A DNA stretch of 64,000 nucleotides, taken from assembly GCA_041686915.1 (NCBI GenBank), contig JAWLDB010000001.1, positions 3,158 to 67,157 of the forward strand. The letters run 5' to 3'. This document shows, one piece after another, positions 33,855 to 43,709 of the stretch. Both the position numbers and the translations under genes were made by a program. The notes under the pieces were generated by a model that saw nothing but the letters and a program-made list of their open reading frames with translations, was not told where the DNA came from and did not search any database. This DNA is from JAWLDB01 sp041686915. Lineage in GTDB: Bacteria; Bacillota; UBA994; UBA5500. Every line of letters begins with the position of its first letter. Position 1 is the first letter of the stretch.

Positions 33855-34328
33855 ATGGAATTCCTATATAGTAGCGGGCCAGAGCAGACGGTTGAGCTGG
33901 CTCAAAAACTGGGCATAGAACTCAAGGCAGGAGATGCGTTAGTGCTTTCAGGCAACTTGGGGGCAGGGAAGACACTGTTCTCAACAGTTCTGCTGAATGA
34001 GCTTGGATTATCAGGTGAGGCTCATAGCCCTACATTTACTTTGGTCAACGTCCATCAAACGCCCCGGTTCCCGGTTTACCACGCAGACTTCTATCGTCTG
34101 GAATCAGAAGAGGAGCTGTGGGCGGCCGGTTGGGAAGACTATCTGGATGGACGTGGGGTATTGGTCATTGAGTGGGGAGAGCGCTTTACAGGGGCATTGC
34201 CTGACGATTACCTGTGGTTGACGTTGGAACAGACTGGTCCAAACACAAGACGTATCAGTGTTCAGTCAACCGGGCCGCGCAGCGAACAGATAAAGGAGGC
34301 ATGGGCAAGTGCATTGGTTGGCAGTTGA
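33855..34328 (+). CDS. tsaE: tRNA t6A-synthesis ATPase TsaE
   Basis: 157 residues. Walker A is GNLGAGKTLF; HSPTFTLVN and YHADFYRL follow in the family order, and VIEWGERF is the Trp-containing C-terminal block. TsaE supports the TsaB-TsaD complex that places threonylcarbamoyl on A37 of ANN-decoding tRNAs. ATG 33855 was chosen; TTG 33849 is an alternative. It overlaps tsaB by 20 bp. Confidence 0.95.
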   Translation: MEFLYSSGPEQTVELAQKLGIELKAGDALVLSGNLGAGKTLFSTVLLNELGLSGEAHSPTFTLVNVHQTPRFPVYHADFYRLESEEELWAAGWEDYLDGRGVLVIEWGERFTGALPDDYLWLTLEQTGPNTRRISVQSTGPRSEQIKEAWASALVGS

Positions 34329-34977
34329 GAGCGCAACGCTGGTAGCCAGCGTTGCGGTAGGTGAAGGCAGACAGGTATTAGCTGAGGTAAGCTCACTGAC
34401 CCAGCTGACCCACTCCGAACGTCTAATGCCGATGATTGATCAGGCTCTGCAGCTTTCCGGCATTGCTGCAACCAGCCTGCAGAGCATCTTTGTCTCCGGC
34501 GGTCCTGGGTCATTTACGGGTCTGCGCATTGGCCTGGCGACGGCCAAGGGTCTTGCGCATGCGAGGAACATTCCGCTGGTCCCTGTTTCAACCCTGGAGG
34601 CGCTTGCCTGGCAACAGTCATCAGGCTACGTCATTCCCTTGCTGGATGCGCGTCGGTCCCAAGTTTATGCCGCTGTGTATGAGCGCTTGCCAGATCGGTT
34701 GAACGTTTTATTGCCTCCGAGCGCCATCGCACTACAGGAGCTCCTGGTACACCATGTTCCTGCTGGCCCAGTTATCTTCACCGGCGAAGGAGCCTCCGTG
34801 TTCCGGTCAGAAATCGAGCAGGCAGTGCATCAGGCGCGTTTCGCAGGAGAACTTCACGATTGGCCCCGAGCCAGCAGCTTGGCGCTCCTGGCCATGGCAA
34901 GAGAGCAGAGTGGGGTATCTGCGGCTGAGCTGCGACCGATTTATCTACGTGCCTCGGCAGCTGAGAGTAAAGCATAA
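34309..34977 (+). CDS. tsaB: tRNA t6A-synthesis protein TsaB
   Basis: 222 residues. It is an ASKHA-fold partner and stabiliser of TsaD. The N-terminus LAVESAT corresponds to the family's DTST-type start, and SGGPGSFTGLRIGLATAKGLA is the diagnostic block. The start is GTG 34309, nine bases after GGAGG at 34296-34300. It overlaps the tsaE end by 20 bp. Confidence 0.94.
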   Translation: MHWLAVESATLVASVAVGEGRQVLAEVSSLTQLTHSERLMPMIDQALQLSGIAATSLQSIFVSGGPGSFTGLRIGLATAKGLAHARNIPLVPVSTLEALAWQQSSGYVIPLLDARRSQVYAAVYERLPDRLNVLLPPSAIALQELLVHHVPAGPVIFTGEGASVFRSEIEQAVHQARFAGELHDWPRASSLALLAMAREQSGVSAAELRPIYLRASAAESKA

Positions 34978-35033
34978 GATCTTACAGAGTCGTGTGCTTG
35001 CAAGCAGCACGGCGTTTTGGGGGTGCCTATACC

Positions 35034-35525
35034 GTGGAAGATAGCATAGTGATAGATTCAATGACATTGGATGACCTTGATGGTGTTTTAGCAATCGAGC
35101 GAAAGAGCTTTCCTACACCCTGGTCACGCTTCGCTTTTCAGACCGAGCTAACTCGCAATCAATATGCCTTGTATGTGGTCGCTCGACTGGAAGGCCGAAT
35201 TATGGCGTATGCCGGAACTTGGGTTGTGTTGGACGAGGCCCACATCACAAATGTAGCTGTTGACCCTGACTATCGAGGCAGGGGCTACGGGAGGGCATTA
35301 TTGCGTGCATTACTCTCTCGGGCGCGCTCCAAAGGAGCAACTCGCGCCACCTTGGAAGTGCGCAATGGCAACAAGTCAGCACAGCAGCTCTATATCAGCG
35401 AGGGTTTCACGTTCCAGGGTATACGAAGAGGCTACTACACAGACACAAATGAAGACGGCCTGATCATGTGGAAGGATGACCTCTCTGATATTGAACCCTG
35501 GGCTGAGCCAGAGAAAGCGAGGTAG
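35034..35525 (+). CDS. rimI: Ribosomal protein S18-alanine N-acetyltransferase RimI-like
   Basis: 163 residues. It is a GNAT acetyltransferase with the acetyl-CoA pyrophosphate loop in VDPDYRGRGYGRAL and NGNKSAQQLYISEGF in the C-terminal part; YAGTWVVLDEAHITNVAV is the central beta hairpin. GTG 35034 follows GGGGGTG. RimI acetylates the N-terminal alanine of protein S18 and is usually encoded between tsaB and tsaD, as here. Confidence 0.93.
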   Translation: MEDSIVIDSMTLDDLDGVLAIERKSFPTPWSRFAFQTELTRNQYALYVVARLEGRIMAYAGTWVVLDEAHITNVAVDPDYRGRGYGRALLRALLSRARSKGATRATLEVRNGNKSAQQLYISEGFTFQGIRRGYYTDTNEDGLIMWKDDLSDIEPWAEPEKAR

Positions 35526-35529
35526 GGCT

Positions 35530-36546
35530 ATGGCGAGGATTCTTACTTTGGGAATTGAGACAAGCTGCGATGAAACTTCAGCAGCTGTCATCGAAAACGG
35601 GCGCATCATCCGCTCCAATATAATCGCTTCCCAGATTCCAGTTCACAGGCGGTTTGGGGGCGTTGTTCCTGAAATAGCCTCACGCCAGCATGTTGAGGCC
35701 ATTATCCCGGTAGTAGAGGAAGCGCTGCAGCAGGCCGAGGTGAACTGGACTGACCTCGGTGCAGTAGCTGTCACTCAAGGCCCCGGCTTAGTCGGGGCGT
35801 TGTTGGTGGGACTGTCTTATGCTAAAGGGCTGTCCTACAGCCTGGGGCTCCCGCTGGTCGGTGTGCATCATCTGGAGGGTCACATCTATGCCAATTTCCT
35901 GGCGCATGAAGCAGCATTTCCCATTCTCTGTTTGGTGGTGTCAGGAGGGCATACTGATCTCATCTATATGAGGGAGCATGGCCAGTATGAGATTATGGGC
36001 AGAACCAGGGATGATGCTGCGGGCGAGGCGTTTGACAAAGTGGCCCGTGTACTCGGCCTACCGTATCCAGGTGGACCGGAAATTGACCGCCAAGCCAAGT
36101 TAGGGCAGTTAGATGCCTACGCCTTCCCACGAGCTCATCTGGAAGAGGGCTCGTTTGATTTTAGCTTCAGCGGGCTTAAATCTGCAGTACTAAATACGGT
36201 AAACCAGCATAACATGCGCGCTGAACAGTTGCATATTCCCAATCTAGCGGCCAGTTTTCAGACAGCAGTGGTGGATGTACTGGTGGATAAAGCATTTGCT
36301 GCCGCCAAGTTAAGGGGAGTCCGATCAATTTATGTGGCTGGAGGGGTGTCGGCTAATAGTGAGCTGCGGCAGCGGTTCGCTGAAGACGCCAAGCAGCACG
36401 ACCTGGTTGTGAACTTCCCGCCAATTGAACTATGCACTGATAACGCTGCCATGATTGCCTGTGCGGGGCATTACCGTTTTTTGGCTGGAAAGGTTGCGCC
36501 GTTGGATCTTAACGCCATTCCCAGCCTGCCGCTAACCAGTTGGTAA
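35530..36546 (+). CDS. tsaD: tRNA N6-adenosine threonylcarbamoyltransferase TsaD
   Basis: 338 residues. It transfers the threonylcarbamoyl group to A37. Family signatures are GIETSCDETSAAV at the start, the metal-binding histidines in HHLEGH, VSGGHTDLIY, DDAAGEAFDKVAR, FSFSGLKSAV and the C-terminal CTDNAAMIA. ATG 35530 lies 4 bp after the rimI stop. The full t6A set except TsaC is present in this cluster. Confidence 0.97.
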   Translation: MARILTLGIETSCDETSAAVIENGRIIRSNIIASQIPVHRRFGGVVPEIASRQHVEAIIPVVEEALQQAEVNWTDLGAVAVTQGPGLVGALLVGLSYAKGLSYSLGLPLVGVHHLEGHIYANFLAHEAAFPILCLVVSGGHTDLIYMREHGQYEIMGRTRDDAAGEAFDKVARVLGLPYPGGPEIDRQAKLGQLDAYAFPRAHLEEGSFDFSFSGLKSAVLNTVNQHNMRAEQLHIPNLAASFQTAVVDVLVDKAFAAAKLRGVRSIYVAGGVSANSELRQRFAEDAKQHDLVVNFPPIELCTDNAAMIACAGHYRFLAGKVAPLDLNAIPSLPLTSW

Positions 36547-36574
36547 CGGCATTTCCCCAGGAAACGCCAGTGGC

Positions 36575-36692
36575 TGTGCATAACTTGTGGATAACCTGTG
36601 GATTTATCCAGTTTGCTTGTGGGTTGATGCGACATAATTGTGCAAAGGTATTATGTTCAACCTGTGGATAATGTGGATAAATCCGGGGATAA
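36575..36692. promoter_or_regulatory. Cluster of DnaA boxes in the tsaD/radical-SAM spacer
   Basis: Three perfect boxes (TGTGGATAA, complement of TTATCCACA) at 36586-36594, 36663-36671 and 36672-36680. Near matches are TGTGCATAA at 36575-36583, TGTGGATTT at 36597-36605 and CGGGGATAA at 36684-36692. All six point the same way, and the first three start exactly 11 bp apart, about one helix turn. No dnaA or dnaN gene is in the window, so this is probably a DnaA-binding regulatory or titration site. Confidence 0.75.
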
Positions 36693-36784
36693 CCTGTTTT
36701 GCGCCACTTCCGATTGTGAACAAATTGTTAAGAACCATAAGATGCTTCATGTTACGTTAACTGGCTGGAGTAGGAGGCAAGGTT

Positions 36785-38092
36785 ATGGCAGTAAGTGAGC
36801 AAATGTTAACGTCAGTAAGAAGTGGCATTCTGCCGTTGACCTCAGCCTGCAACACGGCTTGCGCATTTTGTAGCCACCGTTTCAATCCCCCTGAGGTAAA
36901 CACAAGGGCAGTGCAGCCCCTGTCGCAGGCTGACCTGCATCAGCTGCTACCCACAATTTCTGACCTTACCAGTCTAACCATCGGTGAGGCGGCCAGTACC
37001 ATCATGGAAGGGGAGCCGCTCACTCATCCAGCCTTTGCTCAGATCATGCAACAGATCAGAGCAGTGGCTACTGAACTGCCAATCAAGCTTACTACCAACG
37101 GCATTTTGTTGTCCGATCAGCTGCTAGCTTTCCTGGAGAGTATCCAACCGATTGAGTTGACTATCTCTCTAAACAGCAGCACACGGCAAGGTAGAGCACA
37201 GTTGATGGGCATACATGCCGGAACGGCTGAAGATTTGTTGAAGCGCCTTGCAACTACGAAAATACCCTGGCAGGGCAGCCTGGTGGCAATGCCGCAGTTA
37301 GTGGGAGTGCAGGATGTGCTTGATACATTGCAAGCGGCCGCCAAACACGGTGCGGAAACCATTAGAGTATTCTTGCCTGGCTTCACTCGTCTAACACCGG
37401 AACGACTTCGGCTACCAGATGCAACGCGTGATGAGCTATTGTGGGCGCTGGACGAGTGGGCCGACAGCCATCCTACCCCCTTGCTGGTCGAACCTCGCAG
37501 GCTGCAGGACCTGCGTGCAGAAATTGCAGGCGTGATTGCGGGATCTCCAGCTGATGGCAGGCTCAGCAGACATGATGTTATCTTGCGGGTCAACGGTAGT
37601 GCCGTCGTTTCACGTGTTGATGCTTTTGAACGGTTGTACGAAGCGGTCGACCCTGCGGTGACCTTTGAACGTGGTGGACAACTGATGCACACTAACCTAC
37701 CTAAAGCAGCTGGTTCGCGTTCAGGAATAGTTGTTTCTGGCGATTTATCGCCTGCGTTGATTCGTCGACTGCATCGCCGCTGCGCCAAGTGGCGATCTGT
37801 CTGGGTGTTGGTATCTGCGTTGGGCGGGGACCTAATCAGGGCCTGCCTATCACGAGCGCAGTTTCCAGGGGTCGAGGTGATCACCGTCAACAACAGTACC
37901 TTTGGGGGATCCATTGGATGCGCCGGTCTGTTAACCACGACAGACTTGATAGCCAGCATGCCAGCAAATAATAACCGGCCTGACCTGTTACTACTGCCAA
38001 AGGTGGCGTTTGACCAATCTGGACGTGATATAACCGGAGTGCATTATCATCGCGTGCAGGCGGCCGCCGGATACCGTGTAGAACTGCTCTAA
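36785..38092 (+). CDS. Radical SAM protein with PDZ and DUF512-like domains
   Basis: 435 residues. The N-terminal radical SAM domain has the CX3CX2C cluster motif at Cys22, Cys26 and Cys29 (SACNTACAFCSH). A PDZ-like segment follows around residues 235-290 (GVIAGSPADGRLSRHDVILRVNG). The C-terminal part resembles DUF512: EVITVNNSTFGGSIGCAGLLTTTDLI aligns with that family's end (kept here as NNSTFGGSI and GLLTTTDLI). Known DUF512 proteins place the PDZ domain first, so this order is unusual. ATG 36785 follows AGGAGG. Substrate unknown. Confidence 0.78.
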   Translation: MAVSEQMLTSVRSGILPLTSACNTACAFCSHRFNPPEVNTRAVQPLSQADLHQLLPTISDLTSLTIGEAASTIMEGEPLTHPAFAQIMQQIRAVATELPIKLTTNGILLSDQLLAFLESIQPIELTISLNSSTRQGRAQLMGIHAGTAEDLLKRLATTKIPWQGSLVAMPQLVGVQDVLDTLQAAAKHGAETIRVFLPGFTRLTPERLRLPDATRDELLWALDEWADSHPTPLLVEPRRLQDLRAEIAGVIAGSPADGRLSRHDVILRVNGSAVVSRVDAFERLYEAVDPAVTFERGGQLMHTNLPKAAGSRSGIVVSGDLSPALIRRLHRRCAKWRSVWVLVSALGGDLIRACLSRAQFPGVEVITVNNSTFGGSIGCAGLLTTTDLIASMPANNNRPDLLLLPKVAFDQSGRDITGVHYHRVQAAAGYRVELL

Positions 38093-38113
38093 ATGTCAGA
38101 CAGGAGGCACCAA

Positions 38114-38686
38114 ATGCTAGATAAGACTGAACTGCGCAAAAGCATGCTAGCAAAGCGCAAGCAACTAACGGCCGAGGAAAGAGGCCAGGCAGGGCAGGCT
38201 GCCATGCAGCAGGTTCTCCAACTGGTTGCCGGCTGTAGAACTGTGATGCTGTATATGCCCTTCCGGGGTGAGTTGGATACGCTCCCCTTGGCGCATGAGC
38301 TGGAGCGCCAAGGGATAGGGGTAGCTGTCCCGCTGACGGACCAGGCCAACCGAAAGCTTACACCAGCGTTGTTGAAGGGGACTGCTGCACTCGTCCCAGG
38401 CGCCTACGGCATACTTGAGCCTGCCATTGGTCACTATAGAGAGTTATCAGCCACGGCTTTGGATGCAGTAATAGTACCAGGGGTAGCCTTTGACCTGATG
38501 GGATATCGTATCGGATACGGGGGAGGTTACTACGACCGCTTTCTGCCAAGCTTGCGTCCTGATTGCCTGACAATCGGTTACGCCTACCATTGGCAAGTTG
38601 TAGATCAGGTACCGAAAGATGCATGGGATGCTAGGCTTAGTTGGTTGGCAACAGATACATCGGTGTTTGCCACAAAACGGGACTAA
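38114..38686 (+). CDS. 5-formyltetrahydrofolate cyclo-ligase
   Basis: 190 residues. It converts 5-formyl-THF to 5,10-methenyl-THF using ATP and returns folate to one-carbon metabolism. The diagnostic ATP/metal motif GYGGGYYDRFL is present, as are KSMLAKRKQLT near the N-terminus and the PGVAFD block. ATG 38114 follows AGGAGG; the longer frame begins immediately after the previous stop and lacks a ribosome site. Its product supports the formyl-transfer steps of the purine operon downstream. Confidence 0.93.
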   Translation: MLDKTELRKSMLAKRKQLTAEERGQAGQAAMQQVLQLVAGCRTVMLYMPFRGELDTLPLAHELERQGIGVAVPLTDQANRKLTPALLKGTAALVPGAYGILEPAIGHYRELSATALDAVIVPGVAFDLMGYRIGYGGGYYDRFLPSLRPDCLTIGYAYHWQVVDQVPKDAWDARLSWLATDTSVFATKRD

Positions 38687-38746
38687 GCTACTGTAATATC
38701 TGACAGCGCTTGCGGCATGATGCACGGCGAAGGGGGTAGGAAAAAT

Positions 38747-39337
38747 ATGGCTGGCATGATTTTGGTGGGAGGCATGAGTCGCCGCATGGGCAAACAGAAA
38801 GCCATGCTGCAGCTAGGGGGCTCTACCATTCTGGAGCGTGTCATTAGTTCGCTTAGCCGCGTATATCCGCAGGACAGAATCTATCTGGTAACCCCCCGGC
38901 CTGCGGAGGTAGCCTGGCTAGGTTTGGGCGTCATTGAAAGTGAGCAGTATAGTGTAGGGCCTCTGGCTGGTTTGGCAGAGGCCCTGAAGCATTCTCCCGA
39001 TGAGCACAATGTGGTTGTGGGCTGTGACATGCCCTTCATCAGTTCCGAGTTATTGGCTCTGTTCCTGGCCAAACTCCCTGGGAATCTCGCTGTTGTTCCT
39101 GAAGTAGGTGGATACCTTGAGCCCCTGTGCGCAGCGTATAGCAAGCAGGCAGTGAACCTGCTCGCCCAGGAATTACACTCTGGACAGTTTGGGCTGCAGA
39201 AGGCAGTGCGCATGCTTAATCCCCTGATACTGCCCGAAGAAAATATACGTCTTTATGACCCATTCCTGCGCTCTTTCTTCAATATCAATACTTGGGATGA
39301 CTTTGAAAGGGCAAGAAGCTTATTAGCAAAGCTGTAA
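38747..39337 (+). CDS. mobA: Molybdenum cofactor guanylyltransferase MobA
   Basis: 196 residues. It attaches GMP to molybdopterin. The nucleotide-binding signature LVGGMSRRMGKQKAML and the acidic metal site GCDMPF are present. The ATG at 38747 gives the family start MAGMILVGG and is preceded by GGGGG. It implies the organism makes Mo/W-dinucleotide enzymes. No other Mo-cofactor gene is in the window. MobA-like transferases for other nucleotides are related, so the guanylyl specificity is inferred. Confidence 0.85.
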   Translation: MAGMILVGGMSRRMGKQKAMLQLGGSTILERVISSLSRVYPQDRIYLVTPRPAEVAWLGLGVIESEQYSVGPLAGLAEALKHSPDEHNVVVGCDMPFISSELLALFLAKLPGNLAVVPEVGGYLEPLCAAYSKQAVNLLAQELHSGQFGLQKAVRMLNPLILPEENIRLYDPFLRSFFNINTWDDFERARSLLAKL

Positions 39338-39378
39338 AAGGAATAATCTACCTCACTAGCGGGCAAGTTTGTAAGCGG

Positions 39379-39608
39379 GCATGCGGCTTCGCGAAGCGAA
39401 ACGCATGCAGAGTGCACGTAGGCCATACCTGGCCGGGTGCACGGCTTTAGAAGGGCGCGTGGCTTTGCGCTAGCAAAACACGCGCAGAGTGCACGTAGGC
39501 CGCACTTGGCCGGGTGCACGGCTTTAGAAGGGCGCGTGGCTTTGCGCTAGCAAAACACGCGCAGAGTGCACGTAGGCCGCACTTGGCCGGGTGCACGGCT
39601 TTAGAAGG
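39379..39608. repeat. Three tandem copies of a 77-bp repeat, each with two hairpins
   Basis: Copies start at 39379 (76 bp, divergent), 39455 and 39532 (identical, 77 bp). Hairpin 1 in copies 2 and 3: GCGCGTG/CACGCGC with inner TTTGC/GCAAA; in copy 1: GCATGCG/CGCATGC with inner TTCGC/GCGAA, so several paired bases changed together. Hairpin 2: GTGCAC...GTGCAC enclosing GGCC/GGCC; only its loop differs between copies. Confidence 0.9.
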
Positions 39609-39773
39609 GGATGCGGGTTTGTGATGCGAGTAAAGATCGCTCGTTGTGGCCAACCAAAACTGCAAAGGGCCAGTCACTATGCAGCTGACGCGGATAGCGG
39701 GAGATTGAGGGAGATATTTTGAGGTATCGAGCGGAACGGGCTGATTTTGGGCCAATTCAGCAATTGTCTTAAT

Positions 39774-39803
39774 TTGCATATGGCACAGGGAGGTGGGTAT
39801 ATT
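39774..39803 (+). promoter_or_regulatory. groESL promoter candidate
   Basis: TTGCAT (39774-39779) and TATATT (39798-39803) are 18 bp apart, just before the CIRCE element, as expected for HrcA-controlled promoters. Confidence 0.55.
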
Positions 39804-39807
39804 ATTA

Positions 39808-39834
39808 TTAGCACTCGACTCGGGTGAGTGCTAA
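39808..39834. promoter_or_regulatory. CIRCE operator (HrcA binding site)
   Basis: TTAGCACTC (39808-39816), nine bases, GAGTGCTAA (39826-39834): an exact match to the CIRCE consensus. HrcA represses groESL through this site and is released on heat shock. hrcA itself is not in the window. Confidence 0.97.
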
Positions 39835-39890
39835 TAACACGACCCGGGTTTACCAAGTTACACTACATATTCTCAAGGAGGGTTAATCTA

Positions 39891-40178
39891 ATGAACCTAC
39901 ACCCATTGGCAGACCGGATTGTAGTAAAGGCGTTGGCTCAGGAAGAGACAACCAAGAGTGGCATCGTATTGCCAGGTACAGCTAAAGAAAAGCCGCAGGA
40001 AGGTGAAGTGCTGGCAGTCGGTTCCGGCAAAATGCTTGAGAACGGAACCCGCGTCCCTATGGAAGTTAAGGTAGGCGATAAGGTCATCTACTCCAAGTAC
40101 GGTGGCACCGAGGTTAAGATCGACGGTCAGGAATACCTGGTGCTGAAAGAGTCCGACGTACTCGCTATCGTAAAGTAA
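39891..40178 (+). CDS. groES: Co-chaperonin GroES
   Basis: 95 residues, normal length. It caps the GroEL chamber. It shows the family start [11 protein letters not shown] and mobile-loop region [16 protein letters not shown], ending in the [13 protein letters not shown] strand. ATG 39891 follows AAGGAGGG; the frame continuing upstream overlaps CIRCE. groEL begins 14 bp downstream. Confidence 0.98.
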   Translation: MNLHPLADRIVVKALAQEETTKSGIVLPGTAKEKPQEGEVLAVGSGKMLENGTRVPMEVKVGDKVIYSKYGGTEVKIDGQEYLVLKESDVLAIVK

Positions 40179-40192
40179 GGAGGTCTACATAA

Positions 40193-41812
<1,620 letters not shown>

Positions 41813-41832
41813 GCTGATTAACTGCATAAGAG

Positions 41833-41862
41833 GGGCCAGGCCTTTGTGCCTGGCCCTTTGTT
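41833..41862 (+). terminator. Terminator after groEL
   Basis: Stem GGGCCAGGC/GCCTGGCCC with loop CTTTGT followed by TTTGTT. Confidence 0.85.
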
Positions 41863-41874
41863 ATACTCGTTGCG

Positions 41875-41903
41875 TTGACAACGTTTAAGGGCATTGCTAT
41901 AAT
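41875..41903 (+). promoter_or_regulatory. Consensus sigma-A promoter of guaA
   Basis: Perfect TTGACA (41875-41880) and perfect TATAAT (41898-41903) at the ideal 17-bp spacing. The 65-nt leader contains a small GATGA/TCATC stem; I see no purine riboswitch or PurR box. Confidence 0.92.
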
Positions 41904-41971
41904 CGATGAAACATTTTTCATCTATTTGCTGCTAAACCTACCCATAAATAGAGTTAAGGAGAGGTTGCTTC

Positions 41972-43510
41972 GTGTCGTCCAAAAAAGAGATGGTTGTAGT
42001 CGTTGACTTCGGTGGTCAGTATGCACAGCTTATCGCCCGGCGTGTTCGAGAACTGCACGTCTACAGCGAAATCTGGCCTCATACCACTCCCATCCAGCGT
42101 TACCAGGAGGAGATGCCAAAAGCAATCATCTTCTCGGGTGGGCCGTCCAGTGTCAACCAGGAAGGTGCGCCCACTATCGATCCCGCTGTCTTTGAGTTAG
42201 GTATACCACTGCTTGGCATCTGTTACGGTATGCAACTGATGGCCAAGGCGCTTGGTGGTCAGGTTGTCAAGGCTGAACGCAGGGAATTTGGTCGCACCAA
42301 GCTGTCCATCAAAAGCAATTCAGGTATCTTTGCCGGTATGTGCGGCGAGACGGAAGTTTGGATGAGCCACGGCGACTCGGTACAGGCAATGCCTGCTGGC
42401 TTTGCTGTAGTTGGCCATACCGAAAACACCCCTCTGGCAGCGGTGGAGCATGCGGAGAAGCGCCTCTTTGGAGTGCAGTTCCATCCGGAAGTAGTACACA
42501 CTCGCGATGGGCAGCAGATGCTGAAGAGCTTCATCTTCGGTACGGCAGGCTGCTCCGGAGATTGGTCTATGGCGTCCTTCATCGAAGATAGCATTGCCAA
42601 TATCCGCGAGCAGGTGGGTGACGGAAAGGTCATCTGTGGACTCAGCGGCGGCATTGATTCAGCTGTGGCGGCTGTACTGGTGCACAGGGCGGTCGGAGAT
42701 CAGCTTACATCGATCTTTGTTGACCATGGGTTGCTGCGTAAGGGTGAAGGTGAACAGGTGGTTCGCACTTTCCGCGATGAGCTGGGAATGAAGCTTGTGG
42801 CTGTGCAAGCACAACAGCGGTTTTTGAGCAGGCTCGCTGGAGTGACTGATCCAGAACGTAAGCGCAAGATTATTGGTGAAGAGTTCATCCGCGTGTTTGA
42901 AGTTGAATCAGCGAACTTAGGTGACGCTGATTATCTGGTTCAAGGCACTCTCTATCCCGACATCGTGGAGAGTGGAACGGCGACAGCAGCTGTGATCAAG
43001 ACGCATCATAACGTGGGCGGGCTGCCGGAAGATATGACCTTCAAGCTCGTGGAACCACTGCGTGAACTGTTTAAGGATGAGGTGAGGGAGATAGCCCGCC
43101 GGCTTGGTCTGCCGGAGGATATCGTGCATCGCCAACCCTTCCCTGGTCCTGGCCTGGCAGTGCGCGTGCTCGGCGACGTGACCGAAGAAAAACTGGCCAT
43201 ATTGCGCGAGGCTGATGCCATAGTGACCGAGGAAATCAAGCAAGCAGGCCTGTACAACGCTATTTGGCAGTCCTTCGCAGTGTTGCCGGACGTACGCAGC
43301 GTTGGCGTTATGGGAGATGAACGGACCTATGCTCATCTGATAGCCATTCGCTCGGTTGACAGCCAGGACGCCATGACGGCTGACTGGACACGTCTTCCGT
43401 ACGAGTTGCTCGATCAGATTTCGCGCAGAATTGTCAACGAAGTGCAAGGCGTCAACCGGGTGGTTTACGATATAACCTCGAAGCCGCCCGGAACGATAGA
43501 GTGGGAATAG
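41972..43510 (+). CDS. guaA: GMP synthase (glutamine-hydrolysing)
   Basis: 512 residues. It aminates XMP to GMP. The N-terminal class I amidotransferase has the nucleophile in LLGICYGMQ and the HPE of [10 protein letters not shown]. The PP-loop [12 protein letters not shown] starts the ATP-pyrophosphatase domain, and the C-terminus ends in the family's [12 protein letters not shown] 41972 follows AAGGAGAGG. It lies just before the purine permease and purine operon but has its own promoter. Confidence 0.98.
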   Translation: MSSKKEMVVVVDFGGQYAQLIARRVRELHVYSEIWPHTTPIQRYQEEMPKAIIFSGGPSSVNQEGAPTIDPAVFELGIPLLGICYGMQLMAKALGGQVVKAERREFGRTKLSIKSNSGIFAGMCGETEVWMSHGDSVQAMPAGFAVVGHTENTPLAAVEHAEKRLFGVQFHPEVVHTRDGQQMLKSFIFGTAGCSGDWSMASFIEDSIANIREQVGDGKVICGLSGGIDSAVAAVLVHRAVGDQLTSIFVDHGLLRKGEGEQVVRTFRDELGMKLVAVQAQQRFLSRLAGVTDPERKRKIIGEEFIRVFEVESANLGDADYLVQGTLYPDIVESGTATAAVIKTHHNVGGLPEDMTFKLVEPLRELFKDEVREIARRLGLPEDIVHRQPFPGPGLAVRVLGDVTEEKLAILREADAIVTEEIKQAGLYNAIWQSFAVLPDVRSVGVMGDERTYAHLIAIRSVDSQDAMTADWTRLPYELLDQISRRIVNEVQGVNRVVYDITSKPPGTIEWE

Positions 43511-43518
43511 AAGGAATG

Positions 43519-43545
43519 GGGACATACCTCTAAGGTATGTCCCCA
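43519..43545 (+). terminator. Hairpin after guaA, probable terminator
   Basis: Perfect 11-bp stem GGGGACATACC/GGTATGTCCCC with loop TCTAA, followed by AATTTAT. The stem is strong and the T-tract poor. Confidence 0.65.
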
Positions 43546-43547
43546 AT

Positions 43548-43616
43548 TTATCCGAACAATGGACGCTACATTAAATCCGAACGTTCGAGAGTAACCAATA
43601 AAGATTGTTCGATTTT
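43548..43616. promoter_or_regulatory. PurR-type operator (PurBoxes) upstream of the purine permease
   Basis: Two direct CCGAAC boxes in the AWWWCCGAACWWT context, at 43548-43560 (TTATCCGAACAAT) and 43573-43585 (AAATCCGAACGTT), and an inverted partner ATTGTTCGATTTT at 43604-43616. The last two face each other across 18 bp, close to the 16-17 bp of Bacillus PurR sites. The cluster ends four bases before the -35 hexamer. PurR is relieved by PRPP in Bacillus; purR is not in this window. Confidence 0.7.
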
Positions 43617-43620
43617 TCTA

Positions 43621-43649
43621 TTGACCGACATATTTTGCGATGTTATGAT
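43621..43649 (+). promoter_or_regulatory. Promoter of the purine permease leader
   Basis: TTGACC (43621-43626) and TATGAT (43644-43649) with a 17-bp spacer, between the PurR-like boxes and the riboswitch. Confidence 0.75.
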
Positions 43650-43709
43650 GTTGATGTAGTCACTGAGGACAAACGTTGCAAGAGACATCCAGCAGCGCAC
43701 ATACGGAAT

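Larger units (their letters stand above)
39338..39890. other. 553-bp spacer between mobA and groES
   Basis: It contains the 77-bp tandem repeats (39379-39608), about 200 bp in which I see no gene, and then the groESL control region with CIRCE. The open frames across the repeats follow the repeat period and have no ribosome sites. Confidence 0.7.

Noticed and set aside
36575..36692. Chromosomal origin oriC
   Set aside because: No dnaA, dnaN, recF or rpmH nearby and no clear AT-rich unwinding element; retained only as a DnaA-box cluster.
39379..39608. CRISPR array
   Set aside because: Units are contiguous 77-bp copies with no variable spacers and no cas genes.
39253..39779. Minus-strand frames across the 77-bp repeats coding repeated peptides
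   Set aside because: They follow the repeat period, lack ribosome sites and are broken outside the repeats.
43560..43709. Guanine/adenine riboswitch in tandem with the ykkC element
   Set aside because: Such tandems exist, but the conserved purine aptamer loops are absent here.
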